Notes under the pieces: generated by a model
What the model saw: only the letters and a program-made list of their open reading frames with translations
Told to the model about the DNA's origin: nothing
Database searches by the model: none
Shown here: positions 1 to 7,972 of the stretch, piece after piece
Position numbering within the stretch: the first letter of the stretch is position 1
How the letters are laid out: each line of letters opens with the position of its first letter
Made by a program: the position numbers and the translations under genes
NCBI GenBank assembly: GCA_036265935.1
Contig: DATAOB010000088.1
Coordinates: 1-64,000 of the forward strand
DNA length: 64,000 nucleotides
DNA from: JAFASC01 sp036265935
GTDB taxonomy: Bacteria > Pseudomonadota > Alphaproteobacteria > Rhizobiales > Beijerinckiaceae
Reading direction: 5' to 3'

Positions 1-117
1 CTTGATCTGTCGGAACAGACGGTCGTGCAATATGTGAAAAGCGCGACGCGAAAGCTCGGCGCGCAGAACAAGGGCCACGCGATCGCTGAAGCGATGCGTG
101 CGGCGCTGATTATATGA
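1..117 (+). CDS. LuxR-family autoinducer-responsive regulator, C-terminal end (partial)
   Basis: The window opens inside a gene; the last 38 codons before the TGA at 115-117 are visible. They read as the recognition helix and end of a LuxR/FixJ-type DNA-binding domain (residues SEQTVVQYVKSATRKL, then KLGAQNKGHAIAEAMR). The ligand-binding domain lies outside the window. The next gene on the same strand is an acyl-homoserine-lactone synthase, the usual luxR-luxI order in Rhizobiales, so this is inferred to be its cognate quorum-sensing receptor rather than a two-component regulator. Confidence 0.8.
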   Translation, partial: LDLSEQTVVQYVKSATRKLGAQNKGHAIAEAMRAALII

Positions 118-137
118 GCGGGACGTAGCGATCGATA

Positions 138-155
138 TTCCCCATTTTTGGGGAA
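138..155. promoter_or_regulatory. 18-bp perfect inverted repeat before luxI, candidate lux box
   Basis: TTCCCC-ATTTTT-GGGGAA is a perfect 6+6 inverted repeat with a six-base centre. It lies 58 bp before the luxI start and 21 bp after the luxR stop. Its 18-bp size and place fit a LuxR-protein operator that autoinduces the synthase. It could instead be a weak terminator hairpin for luxR, but its T-run sits in the loop and not after the stem, which argues against that. Confidence 0.5.
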
Positions 156-212
156 GTGATTAAAATCCCGAAGACTACGCCAATTCGCGCTTCTAATTAC
201 AGGAGGGCGGCA

Positions 213-866
213 ATGGCGATCCTAATCACCAAACAAAACCTCTCACGCCATAGCGATACGCTCGAAAAGGTTTATCGGTTTCGACACCGCTTTTTCGTGC
301 ATCACAAAAAGTGGGAGACGCTCGCAAAAGCCGACGAGCACGAGATTGACGAGTTCGATACGCCCGAGGCCGTCCACATCGTCGGCTTGGACGATAGCGG
401 CGACATATCGACCTATACGCGCCTGCTGCCGACCACCGCTCCGCATCTCCTAAGCGATGCTTATCCGGAATTGCTGCAGGGCAATCCGGAACCGACCGAC
501 CCCGACATATGGGAATGGACGCGCGCGGCAATCAATCCGTTCAAGCGCGATAACGGCAATGGCCCTTCTCGGATCAAGGGCGAGTTCTATGCGGCCGTCG
601 TCGAAACCTGTCTCCATCTTGGCATTCGCGCCCTCCTGATCGAGGCGCATCCCGGTTTGATCACCAGCGCCATCGATGTGGGATTTCATACCAGGCCGCT
701 AGCCCTGCCGACGGAATATGGCGGGGAGCCGGTCGTCCCGTTCTTCTGCGAGGTAACGGAGGCAACCCTGCCGCGAACGCAGGAAGTGTTTGGTCTGACT
801 ACCCCGGTGCTGCAGGTCGACGAGATCGGGATTGAGGCCCCCGCTCTCGAGCGCCGGGCGGGATAA
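213..866 (+). CDS. Acyl-homoserine-lactone synthase (LuxI family)
   Basis: The 217-residue protein makes an N-acyl (or aryl) homoserine lactone from S-adenosylmethionine and an acyl-ACP or acyl-CoA. It shows the LuxI N-terminal signature (VYRFRHRFFVHHKKWE, then DEHEIDEFDT), the TRLLPTT strand, and the WEWTRAAI segment holding the conserved Glu and Arg. The ATG at 213 is preferred over a GTG at 156 because AGGAGGG at 201-207 is an ideal ribosome site and the extension is not LuxI-like. It follows a luxR gene with a candidate lux box between them. The acyl donor cannot be read from sequence; relatives in Bradyrhizobium and Rhodopseudomonas use branched or aromatic CoA thioesters. Confidence 0.92.
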   Translation: MAILITKQNLSRHSDTLEKVYRFRHRFFVHHKKWETLAKADEHEIDEFDTPEAVHIVGLDDSGDISTYTRLLPTTAPHLLSDAYPELLQGNPEPTDPDIWEWTRAAINPFKRDNGNGPSRIKGEFYAAVVETCLHLGIRALLIEAHPGLITSAIDVGFHTRPLALPTEYGGEPVVPFFCEVTEATLPRTQEVFGLTTPVLQVDEIGIEAPALERRAG

Positions 867-888
867 GAAGAAGCTAGGGAAGGGTATC

Positions 889-1170
889 ATGAACGAGCGT
901 GATCACTTAATTGCAGTCGTGCAGTCGCTCACCGACGTGCTCGAAGCGACAAGATCGAAGCCGATGCTGCATCAACTGGTTAGCATGGCGGTCTTGGAGG
1001 CTTCGGAGGGCCTGGTTCGCGCCGGTTTTGAGCCGGCGCGGCTGAACGATCTCGGCGTCGCCGAGGAACTTGCCTATTTCGTGGACGCGAAGTCTTGCGT
1101 CGCCAACGGCAACATCGGCCCGGGCGACGCACCGTCGCGCGTCCCCTATCTTCGGCTCGTCGGCTCTTAA
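889..1170 (+). CDS. Small hypothetical protein downstream of luxI
   Basis: A 93-residue protein starting MNERDHLIAVVQSLTDVLEA. It is mostly helical in appearance, with no signal peptide or membrane segment. The ATG at 889 has an AGGGAAGG ribosome site at 876-883 and lies 22 bp after luxI, so it is probably co-transcribed with it. I do not recognise the family. Its position suggests a function tied to quorum sensing, but nothing in the sequence proves this. Confidence 0.6.
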   Translation: MNERDHLIAVVQSLTDVLEATRSKPMLHQLVSMAVLEASEGLVRAGFEPARLNDLGVAEELAYFVDAKSCVANGNIGPGDAPSRVPYLRLVGS

Positions 1171-1191
1171 GCCGCGGCACGGAACAGGGAG

Positions 1192-1211
1192 ATACGTGAG
1201 GGTTCACGTAT
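1192..1211. promoter_or_regulatory. 20-bp inverted repeat upstream of the XRE regulator
   Basis: ATACGTGA-GGGT-TCACGTAT is a perfect 8+8 inverted repeat with a four-base centre, 53 bp before the XRE gene and 21 bp after the preceding stop. Its symmetry fits a dimeric repressor such as the XRE protein itself, or a LuxR-type dimer. No T-run follows, so it is not a terminator. Confidence 0.45.
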
Positions 1212-1263
1212 TGTACCCTTTTCCCGCCTTACAATTGAGCGCAAAGTCCCCCGCCACGCAGGA

Positions 1264-1704
1264 ATGAGGAAATGGGGGGATTGGATGAAGGTTGCCGTCG
1301 CCGGGCCGAAAGAGCCGCAACCGATAGACAGGCATGTCGGAGCGCGCATTCGTCATAAGCGAATGATGCTGGGCATCAGCCAGGAAGCACTGGGCGATGC
1401 GCTCGGCGTCACGTTCCAGCAGGTGCAGAAATATGAAAAGGGAATGAACCGTGTCGGCGCGAGCCGGCTGCAGGCGATCGCCAATTTCCTGGAAGTGCCG
1501 GTCTCGTATTTCTTCGACGGCGCCGGCGGTCAGTCGCAACGCGGGTCGGCCGCTGCAGGCAAGGACCAGGTTCTCGACCTGATCGCCACCCGCGAAGGCA
1601 TCCGCCTCAACCGGGCCTTTGCTGCCATCAAGGACGTGCGCGTGCGCTCGAAGATCGTCAGCATGCTTGAGGCGCTTGCCGGGACTAATGCCGACGACGA
1701 CTGA
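1264..1704 (+). CDS. XRE-family helix-turn-helix transcriptional regulator
   Basis: A 146-residue DNA-binding protein. The helix-turn-helix covers about residues 23-80 (IRHKRMMLGISQEALGDALGVTFQQVQKYEKGMNR), with the typical QEALG and QVQKYEKG elements. A C-terminal helical segment of about 50 residues follows (REGIRLNRAFAAIKDVRVRSKIVSMLEAL). This architecture is common in Rhizobiales. An in-frame ATG at 1285, preceded by GGGGGGA, is an alternative start that would remove seven residues. A 20-bp inverted repeat just upstream may be its own operator. Confidence 0.85.
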   Translation: MRKWGDWMKVAVAGPKEPQPIDRHVGARIRHKRMMLGISQEALGDALGVTFQQVQKYEKGMNRVGASRLQAIANFLEVPVSYFFDGAGGQSQRGSAAAGKDQVLDLIATREGIRLNRAFAAIKDVRVRSKIVSMLEALAGTNADDD

Positions 1705-1839
1705 GTAGGGCTTTCTAGCCCACTCGCCGTCTGCCCTTTTGCTGCTCTCATCATTGCGCGGCCACCAATCGCTGCGCCCGGTAAGGTGCTCGCGCAAAAG
1801 GCGCGCGCCCGCTGAGTTTCGACGGCTGCGGAAGATCGG

Positions 1840-3063
1840 ATGAGCGTCGCCGAAGAGATCGTCGCGTCTGATGCCGCGTCGCCGTCGAGCTATGCCCGCA
1901 AGGCGCTCGCCGCCTCTACTGTCGGCTACGCGATGGACGGATTCGATTTCCTGATTCTCGGCTTCATGCTGAGCGCCATCGCGAAGGATCTCGGTCTCGG
2001 CCCGACCGCCGGCGCCTCGCTCGCCACCTTCACGCTCATCGGCGCGGTGATCGGCGGCTTTGTCTTTGGCATCCTGGCCGACCGCTACGGCCGCGTGCGG
2101 GTGTTAAGCCTGACGATCCTGATCTTTGCGGCGTTCACCGGCCTTTCGGCTTTTGCGCAGGGCTATTGGGACCTCGTTGCCTATCGCACGATTGCCGGAC
2201 TCGGCCTTGGCGGGGAGTTTGGTATCGGCATGGCGCTGGTCGCCGAAGCCTGGCCTGCCTCACAGCGGGCGCGCGCTTCTTCCTATGTTGGACTTGGCTG
2301 GCAGGCGGGCGTGCTCGCCGCCGCGCTGATCACGCCGGTGCTGCTGCCGCTGATTGGCTGGCGCGGCATGTTTTTGGTCGGTCTCGTGCCGGCGCTGGCA
2401 TCTTTCGTCATCCGCCGCTCCGTCGGCGAGCCCGATCTCTTCGTGCGCAACAAAGCGGCGGGCTTTACCGTAAGACTTCTTGTCAAGGACGCGGCGACGG
2501 CAAAAGTCTCGCTCGGCATGTTCATTCTCTGCTCGGTGCAGAACTTTGGCTATTACGGCCTGATGATCTGGATGCCGAATTATCTGGCGCGGCAATTCGG
2601 CTTCTCGCTGACGCAATCGGCACTGTGGACCGCGGTGACGATTCTCGGCATGGGCTTCGGCATTTGGCTCTTCGGCGAGCTCGCCGATCGCATCGGCCGC
2701 CGCCCGATCTTCATCGCTTACCAGATCGGCGCGTTCGTCATGGTGCTCGTCTATTCGCAGCTGACCAATCCAACCGCGCTCTTGATCGGCGGCGCGATCA
2801 TCGGCCTGTTCGTCAACGGCATGGTCGGCGGCTACGGCGCGCTGATGTCGGAGCTTTATCCGACCAATGCCCGCGCAACGGCGCAGAACGTGCTGTTCAA
2901 TCTCGGGCGCGGCGTCGGCGGCTTCGGACCGGTGGTGATCGCGAGCCTCGCTGGCGCCTATTCCTTCTCCGCCGCGATCGCGCTTTTGGCGATCATCTAT
3001 CTCGTCGATATCGCGGCGACGTATTTCCTCATTCCCGAGCGCAAGGGAATGGCGCTCGACTGA
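1840..3063 (+). CDS. MFS transporter, aromatic acid/organic acid symporter type
   Basis: A 407-residue inner-membrane transporter with about 12 hydrophobic segments. The loop after TM2 reads GILADRYGRVRVL, matching the MFS signature, with a second copy ELADRIGRRPIF in the C-terminal half. The start YAMDGFDFLILGFML, with an acidic DGFD motif in TM1, is typical of the aromatic acid:H+ symporter and sialate-type families (PcaK/NanT relatives). The substrate is unknown. The gene stands alone, and a hydrolase on the opposite strand ends against its stop codon. Confidence 0.85.
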   Translation: MSVAEEIVASDAASPSSYARKALAASTVGYAMDGFDFLILGFMLSAIAKDLGLGPTAGASLATFTLIGAVIGGFVFGILADRYGRVRVLSLTILIFAAFTGLSAFAQGYWDLVAYRTIAGLGLGGEFGIGMALVAEAWPASQRARASSYVGLGWQAGVLAAALITPVLLPLIGWRGMFLVGLVPALASFVIRRSVGEPDLFVRNKAAGFTVRLLVKDAATAKVSLGMFILCSVQNFGYYGLMIWMPNYLARQFGFSLTQSALWTAVTILGMGFGIWLFGELADRIGRRPIFIAYQIGAFVMVLVYSQLTNPTALLIGGAIIGLFVNGMVGGYGALMSELYPTNARATAQNVLFNLGRGVGGFGPVVIASLAGAYSFSAAIALLAIIYLVDIAATYFLIPERKGMALD

Positions 3064-4005
3064 TTACGGCCACCCCGCCAGCAATCCACGCAAAGCCGCG
3101 ACTAAAGCAAGCGGCTGATCGACCATGACGTGATGGTCGGCGTCGGGAATCGCGATATGCGGCGCGCCGGGCGGCAATAAGCTCATCGCGTAAGCGGCGT
3201 CCTCGGCACGGATCAAGCGCGAGCGGTCGCCGCGAATCAGCGCCATCGGACAGCGCGACTCTTTGATGAGCGGCGTCGATTCGGAAAGCCGCAAGTTCTT
3301 CCATAAAAAGGGATCGAAGCGCCACGTCCATCCCTCGCCAGACTCGCGGTCGACTTGCTTCAACGATTCGCGCGCGATCGCGTCGACGATAAAATGATTG
3401 TCGCAGCTTTGCGTTGGCGCAAACCGGAACCGCGCCAGCGCCTGCTCCAGCGAGGCATAGACGCGATGGGCGCGATAGATGCGCTCTTTGCGCGGTCGTG
3501 CGCGCCGCTCGACGATGCGCTCGGGACTGAAGATCGGCGGATCGATGATGACGGTCGCGCGCTGCCGCTCGCCGTACCGCGCGGCGATGAAGATCGCGAT
3601 ATGGCCGCCGAAGGAATGGCCGGCAAAGACCGGCTTCACCTCGCTGTCGAACAGGCCGGCTATTTCCGCGCTGGCAAGGGCCTCCGCGATGAAAGTTTCG
3701 GTCGTGTAGGTTTCGCGCCAATCCGAGCCGCCCATGCCGCCCCATGACGGGGCACAGACGCGGTACTCCTCGGCCAAAAACGGCGCGATGAAGCGCCACC
3801 AGCCGGCATGCGCGCCATTGCCATGCAGCAGCAGCAGCCCTGGGCGTCCGCGCTCACCCCAGGTCAGCACCTCGATTTTCCGGCCCTCGACATCGATCGT
3901 TTCCGTCTCCGGGCGCTTCTCCATCGCGTGCGTGAACCATGCGGGCGCTGGCGGAGTGGCGCCGCCGAATTTGGCGAGCGGCGCCTGCAGATGCGGATCG
4001 TCCAT
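3064..4005 (-). CDS. Alpha/beta-hydrolase
   Basis: A 313-residue serine hydrolase. It contains the oxyanion segment LLLLHGNGAHAGWW, the nucleophile elbow GHSFGGH, an acidic residue in LIRGDRSRL, and the catalytic His in DADHHVMVDQP. The start at 4005 (MDDPHLQAPLAKFGG) was chosen because the longer reading frame upstream runs into the divergent promoter of the acyl-CoA dehydrogenase; a later Met (MEKRPETE) is possible. It is transcribed away from the dehydrogenase/kinase pair, so a linked role in CoA-thioester or ester catabolism is possible. The substrate cannot be deduced. Confidence 0.82.
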   Translation of the reverse strand: MDDPHLQAPLAKFGGATPPAPAWFTHAMEKRPETETIDVEGRKIEVLTWGERGRPGLLLLHGNGAHAGWWRFIAPFLAEEYRVCAPSWGGMGGSDWRETYTTETFIAEALASAEIAGLFDSEVKPVFAGHSFGGHIAIFIAARYGERQRATVIIDPPIFSPERIVERRARPRKERIYRAHRVYASLEQALARFRFAPTQSCDNHFIVDAIARESLKQVDRESGEGWTWRFDPFLWKNLRLSESTPLIKESRCPMALIRGDRSRLIRAEDAAYAMSLLPPGAPHIAIPDADHHVMVDQPLALVAALRGLLAGWP

Positions 4006-4204
4006 TGATTGAGGTGGGATCGTCCTTCGGTGGCGGGCGCGTTCATCGCCGCCGAGAGCTGCGCAGTCAAGCGGGCGGGGCGCGCACAATCGGCTTGCCC
4101 GATGCCCCTGTGCTGGTACAAGCGGACGCGATTGCCGCGTCCCCGAGTGACGTGGATGCGAAGGAAGGCCCCGCGAGGGGCTTAAGAGGCGCGGGAGGAA
4201 CCCC

Positions 4205-5455
4205 ATGGATTTTACGCTTTCGGACCGCCAGCGGCATTGGCGCGATCGCGTCGTCGATTTCATGCACAAGCATGTCTATCCCGCGGGGGACACGTTCAAT
4301 GAGCAGATGAACCCGCCTGACGGAAATCGCTGGATTGTCGTGCCGGTGCTCGAGGACCTGAAGAAGAAGGCTAAGGCCGAGGGCATTTGGAACCTGTTTC
4401 TGCCGCCCTCGCGCGAGCACGATGACGGCGAGTTCAAGGGCGCCGGCCTGACCAATCTCGAATATGCGCTCTGCGCCGAAGAGATGGGCCGCCTGCAGTT
4501 CGGCTCGGAGGTCTTCAACTGCTCGGCGCCGGATACCGGCAACATGGAAGTGCTGCATCGCTACGGTACGCGTGCGCAGAAGGAGAAATGGCTGCGGCCG
4601 CTGATGAACGGCGAAATCCGCTCGGCCTTTCTGATGACGGAGCCCGCTGTCGCCTCGTCCGATGCGACCAATATCGAGACCGAGATCAAGCGCGACGGTG
4701 ATCACTATGTGATCAACGGCTGCAAATGGTGGTCCTCCGGCGTCGGCGATCCGCGCTGCAAGATCGCCATCGTCATGGGCAAGACCGACAAGAACGCCGA
4801 GCGTCATCGCCAGCAATCGCAGATTTTGGTGCCGCTCGACACGCCCGGCGTGAAGGTCGTGCGCATGCTTCCGGTGTTCGGTTTCGACGACGCACCCCAC
4901 GGCCATGCCGAGGTGATCCTCGACAATGTGCGCGTGCCCGCCGACAACCTGCTGCTCGGCGAGGGCCGCGGCTTCGAAATCGCGCAAGGGCGTCTCGGTC
5001 CCGGCCGCATCCACCATTGCATGCGCACGATCGGCGTCGCCGAGGCGGCGCTCGAAAAAATGGTGAAGCGGCTGCAATCGCGTGTCGCCTTCGGCAAGCG
5101 CATTTCCGAGCAATCCGTTTGGGAGCAGCGCATTGGCGAAGCGCGCACCAACATCGAAATGACGCGCCTTCTCTGCCTCAAGGCGGCAGACATGATGGAT
5201 AAGGCCGGCAACAAATCGGCGCAGCTCGAAATCGCCATGATCAAGGTCGCAGCGCCGAATATCGCGCTGAAGATCCTCGACGATGCGATTCAGGCGCATG
5301 GCGGCGGCGGCGTCACCAGCGATTTCGGTTTGGCGAAATCGTATGCGGGCATCCGCACGCTGCGCCTCGCCGACGGCCCGGACGAAGTGCACAATCGCGC
5401 CATCGCCCGGCTCGAGATGAAGCGCTACACGAACCAGGGTCCCGCGCTGCAATGA
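4205..5455 (+). CDS. Acyl-CoA dehydrogenase, ACAD10/11-like
   Basis: A 416-residue flavin-dependent dehydrogenase (MDFTLSDRQRHWRDRVVDFM start, FLMTEPAVASSDATN substrate/FAD loop, IQAHGGGGVTSDFGLAKSYAGIRTLRLADGPDEVHNR C-terminus). The C-terminal LADGPDEVHNR segment is characteristic of the ACAD10/11 branch. Its stop overlaps the start of an APH-type kinase gene by four bases, reproducing as two coupled genes the kinase and dehydrogenase domains that are fused in animal ACAD10/11. That family degrades 4-hydroxyacyl-CoA by phosphorylation followed by dehydrogenase-type elimination. An AGGAGG-like site (GGGAGGAA) precedes the ATG. Confidence 0.9.
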   Translation: MDFTLSDRQRHWRDRVVDFMHKHVYPAGDTFNEQMNPPDGNRWIVVPVLEDLKKKAKAEGIWNLFLPPSREHDDGEFKGAGLTNLEYALCAEEMGRLQFGSEVFNCSAPDTGNMEVLHRYGTRAQKEKWLRPLMNGEIRSAFLMTEPAVASSDATNIETEIKRDGDHYVINGCKWWSSGVGDPRCKIAIVMGKTDKNAERHRQQSQILVPLDTPGVKVVRMLPVFGFDDAPHGHAEVILDNVRVPADNLLLGEGRGFEIAQGRLGPGRIHHCMRTIGVAEAALEKMVKRLQSRVAFGKRISEQSVWEQRIGEARTNIEMTRLLCLKAADMMDKAGNKSAQLEIAMIKVAAPNIALKILDDAIQAHGGGGVTSDFGLAKSYAGIRTLRLADGPDEVHNRAIARLEMKRYTNQGPALQ

Positions 5456-6531
5456 GTGAGGCCGGCGGCGCCACCGCCGCGGATTATTTTTCGGGGACAA
5501 AGCCGGTCGAGGAGCGCCATCGTTTCGACGAGGCGCGTCTCGATCAATGGATGCGCGACAATGTCAAGGGCTATCGCGGGCCCTTGACCGTCTCGCAATT
5601 CAAGGGCGGCCAATCCAATCCGACCTACCGGCTCGACACGCCGGAGCGCGCCTACGTGCTACGGCGGAAACCCTTCGGCAAATTGCTGCCGTCCGCGCAT
5701 GCCATCGACCGCGAATATCGCGTCATCACCGCGCTCGGGCGCACCGGCTTTCCCGTGGCGCGCTCTTACGGGCTTTGCACGGACGACGGCGTCATCGGCG
5801 CGGCGTTCTACATCATGTCGATGGTCGAGGGCCGCATCTTTTGGGACGGCACGCTGCCGGGCGTCGCCTCAAGCGAGCGCCGCCCCATCTACGAATCCGA
5901 GATAAGAACGCTGGCGCGGCTGCATCAATACGATCCCGAGGCGATCGGGCTCGGCGATTACGGCAAATCCGGCAATTATTTTGCCCGCCAGATCGACCGC
6001 TGGACAAAGCAATACCGCGCCTCCGAGACGCAGACCATCGAGCCGATGAACCGGCTCATCGAATGGCTGCCGAAAACCGTGCCGACGCAGGATCGCGTCT
6101 CGATCGTTCACGGCGATTACCGCATCGATAATATGATCTTTCATGCCGACAAGCCGCAGGTCGCCGCCGTGCTCGATTGGGAACTATCGACGCTCGGCGA
6201 TCCGCTCGCCGATTTCACCTATGTCTTGATGAACTGGTCGATGCCGCATGAGGGACGAAGTTCCCTCGGTGGCGTCGATGTCGCCAGCCTCGGCATCCCG
6301 ACGCAGGATGAGGTTGTCACGATTTACTGCAAAGAGACCGGCCGCGACGGCATTCCCGATCTCGACTGGTATTTTGCCTATAATTTGTTCCGGCTGTGCG
6401 GCATCGTGCAGGGGATTGCCGGTCGCGTGCGTGACGGTACCGCGGCAAGCGCGCGGGCGGTGGAGCAGGCATCGCGCGCCGTTCCCCTCGCCGAAGCCGC
6501 CTGGCGTCACGCGGTGCGTGCCGGCGCCTGA
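5452..6531 (+). CDS. APH-type phosphotransferase, ACAD10/11-like kinase
   Basis: A 359-residue protein of the aminoglycoside-phosphotransferase fold. The catalytic loop is VHGDYRIDNMIF (Asp222, Asn227) and the metal-binding motif is LDWELSTLGDPLADF (Asp242). The nucleotide-site segment FKGGQSNPTYRL and the AYVLRRKPFGK strand are also present. Coupling to the upstream acyl-CoA dehydrogenase by an ATGA overlap argues for a hydroxyacyl-CoA kinase rather than a drug-resistance enzyme. The fused eukaryotic ACAD11 and the bacterial LvaA kinases supply the precedent for phosphorylating 4-hydroxyacyl-CoA; the chain length used here is unknown. Confidence 0.88.
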   Translation: MSEAGGATAADYFSGTKPVEERHRFDEARLDQWMRDNVKGYRGPLTVSQFKGGQSNPTYRLDTPERAYVLRRKPFGKLLPSAHAIDREYRVITALGRTGFPVARSYGLCTDDGVIGAAFYIMSMVEGRIFWDGTLPGVASSERRPIYESEIRTLARLHQYDPEAIGLGDYGKSGNYFARQIDRWTKQYRASETQTIEPMNRLIEWLPKTVPTQDRVSIVHGDYRIDNMIFHADKPQVAAVLDWELSTLGDPLADFTYVLMNWSMPHEGRSSLGGVDVASLGIPTQDEVVTIYCKETGRDGIPDLDWYFAYNLFRLCGIVQGIAGRVRDGTAASARAVEQASRAVPLAEAAWRHAVRAGA

Positions 6532-6554
6532 GCGCCGGTGCGGACCTACATGAG

Positions 6555-6579
6555 GGAATAATTCCGCGCGGTCAGCGTT
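6555..6579 (+). promoter_or_regulatory. Candidate ECF-sigma promoter before the sigma-factor gene
   Basis: GGAAT at 6555-6559 and CGTT at 6576-6579 are separated by 16 bases, the geometry of alphaproteobacterial ECF promoters (GGAAC-N16-CGTT), with one mismatch in the -35 element. It sits about 50 bp before the sigma-factor ATG. Autoregulation is the natural inference; recognition by EcfG is an alternative. Confidence 0.45.
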
Positions 6580-6626
6580 TTCCTTGCAAGATGACAGCTG
6601 GCCCGCGGCATCCTGAGCAATAGCGC

Positions 6627-7139
6627 ATGGACGACGTCGCCGCGATTTTGGAGCCGCATATTCCGGGGCTGCGCCGCTATGCCTGGGCCCTTATGCGCGA
6701 TCGCGAAGCCGCCGATGACCTCGTCCAGGATTGCCTCGAACATGCGCTTGCCGGCTGGCACATGCGGCGGCGCGACGGCAACCCGAAGGCCTGGCTCTTT
6801 ACCATCCTGCGCAATCTCTATGTTTCCGAGCTCAGGCGCCGCTCGCGGCGCGGCACCCGCGCCGATGTCGAGGAAGCCGATTCCGCGGAAGCGCTTCACG
6901 ACAGCGATCCGGAGCGCCGGCTCATCGTCCGCGATTGCCTCGCCGCCCTCGATACGCTTACCGAGGAGCAGAAATCCATTCTGCTCCTCGTCGGCGTCGA
7001 AGACCTTTCTTACGCCGATATGGCGAAAGCCCTCGATATTCCCATTGGTACTGTCATGTCGCGTTTGAGCCGCGCACGCGAGCGCTTTCGCCAAGCCATT
7101 GAAACCGGATCGGCGCCCCAATTGCGGAGAGTGAAATGA
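6627..7139 (+). CDS. ECF-type RNA polymerase sigma factor
   Basis: A 170-residue sigma-70-family factor. Region 2 lies at about residues 10-72 (DREAADDLVQDCLEHALAGW, then PKAWLFTILRNLYVSELRR) and region 4 at about 108-160 (LDTLTEEQKSILLLVGVEDLSYADMAKALDIPIGTVMSRLSRARERFR). No extra domain is attached. The next gene overlaps by four bases and encodes a membrane-anchored anti-sigma factor, so activity is presumably held by that partner until an envelope or oxidative signal releases it. DoxX follows and may be a target. Confidence 0.93.
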   Translation: MDDVAAILEPHIPGLRRYAWALMRDREAADDLVQDCLEHALAGWHMRRRDGNPKAWLFTILRNLYVSELRRRSRRGTRADVEEADSAEALHDSDPERRLIVRDCLAALDTLTEEQKSILLLVGVEDLSYADMAKALDIPIGTVMSRLSRARERFRQAIETGSAPQLRRVK

Positions 7140-7942
7140 TTGCCGACCCGCCGATCGGCGAAGACGATCTCAACGCGTTTGTCGACGGACGCCTCGCGCC
7201 CGAGCGTCACGCGCTTGTCGGCCGCTTTCTCGCCGACAACTCGTCGCTCGGCGAACGCGTCGCCGCGGATATAGCGGCACGCAATGGCCTGCGCGAGAGC
7301 CTGCAATTCAAGGCAGCGGAGCCGATTCCAGCGCGTCTGCGCATTGCCAATCTTGCCGTCGAGCGGCGGCGCGCCCCGCGCCGTTGGCTGCAGGTTGCGG
7401 CGGCGATCGTCCTCGTCGCGCTTGGTGGGATCGGCGGCTGGTTCGCGCATGGGCGCTTCGGCGCAACCTCCATCGCGCAGGGTGAGGCGCCGATTGCGGC
7501 CGAAGCACTGAGGGCCCATCGCCTTTATACGGTCGAGACGGTGCATCCCGTCGAAGTCGCCGCGGCGCAAGAAGCCCATCTCGTGCAATGGCTGTCGCGC
7601 CGACTGAATCATCCGCTGAAAGCGCCGGATCTTTCCGCGCAAGGTTTTCATCTGATGGGCGGCAGGCTTCTGCCCGCGAGTTCGGGCGCGGCTGCGCAGC
7701 TTATGTATCAGGACGACGGCGGCGCGCGGCTGACGGTTTATCTGCGTGCCGACGACGGCGAGGGCGGGACGGCGTTTCGCTTTGTCAAAGGCCAAAATGC
7801 GTCCGCATTTTTCTGGACGGAAGATGGATTCGGCTATGCGATTGCCGCGCAGCTCGATCGCCCGCAATTGCTGACCATTGCGGAATCCGTTTATCAGCAG
7901 TCGAAATCCTCGGTGCCGACGCAACGTCCGCCGCCTACGTGA
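7136..7942 (+). CDS. Membrane-anchored anti-sigma factor
   Basis: A 268-residue protein with a cytoplasmic N-terminal segment (GEDDLNAFVDGRLAPERHALVGRFLADN) typical of RsiW-like anti-sigma factors. One transmembrane helix lies at about residues 84-104 (WLQVAAAIVLVALGGIGGWFA), followed by a periplasmic domain of about 160 residues. The N-terminal segment lacks a full His-x3-Cys-x2-Cys zinc motif, so it is of the non-zinc type. The ATGA overlap with the sigma gene shows translational coupling, giving balanced amounts of both proteins. Confidence 0.85.
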   Translation: MIADPPIGEDDLNAFVDGRLAPERHALVGRFLADNSSLGERVAADIAARNGLRESLQFKAAEPIPARLRIANLAVERRRAPRRWLQVAAAIVLVALGGIGGWFAHGRFGATSIAQGEAPIAAEALRAHRLYTVETVHPVEVAAAQEAHLVQWLSRRLNHPLKAPDLSAQGFHLMGGRLLPASSGAAAQLMYQDDGGARLTVYLRADDGEGGTAFRFVKGQNASAFFWTEDGFGYAIAAQLDRPQLLTIAESVYQQSKSSVPTQRPPPT

Positions 7943-7972
7943 GTTAATGACATCGCACGTAGGAGAGAAAAA

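Noticed and set aside
1181..1204. GGAAC followed by GTT before the XRE gene
   Set aside because: The spacer is one base too short for an EcfG promoter, and the GTT belongs to the 20-bp palindrome.
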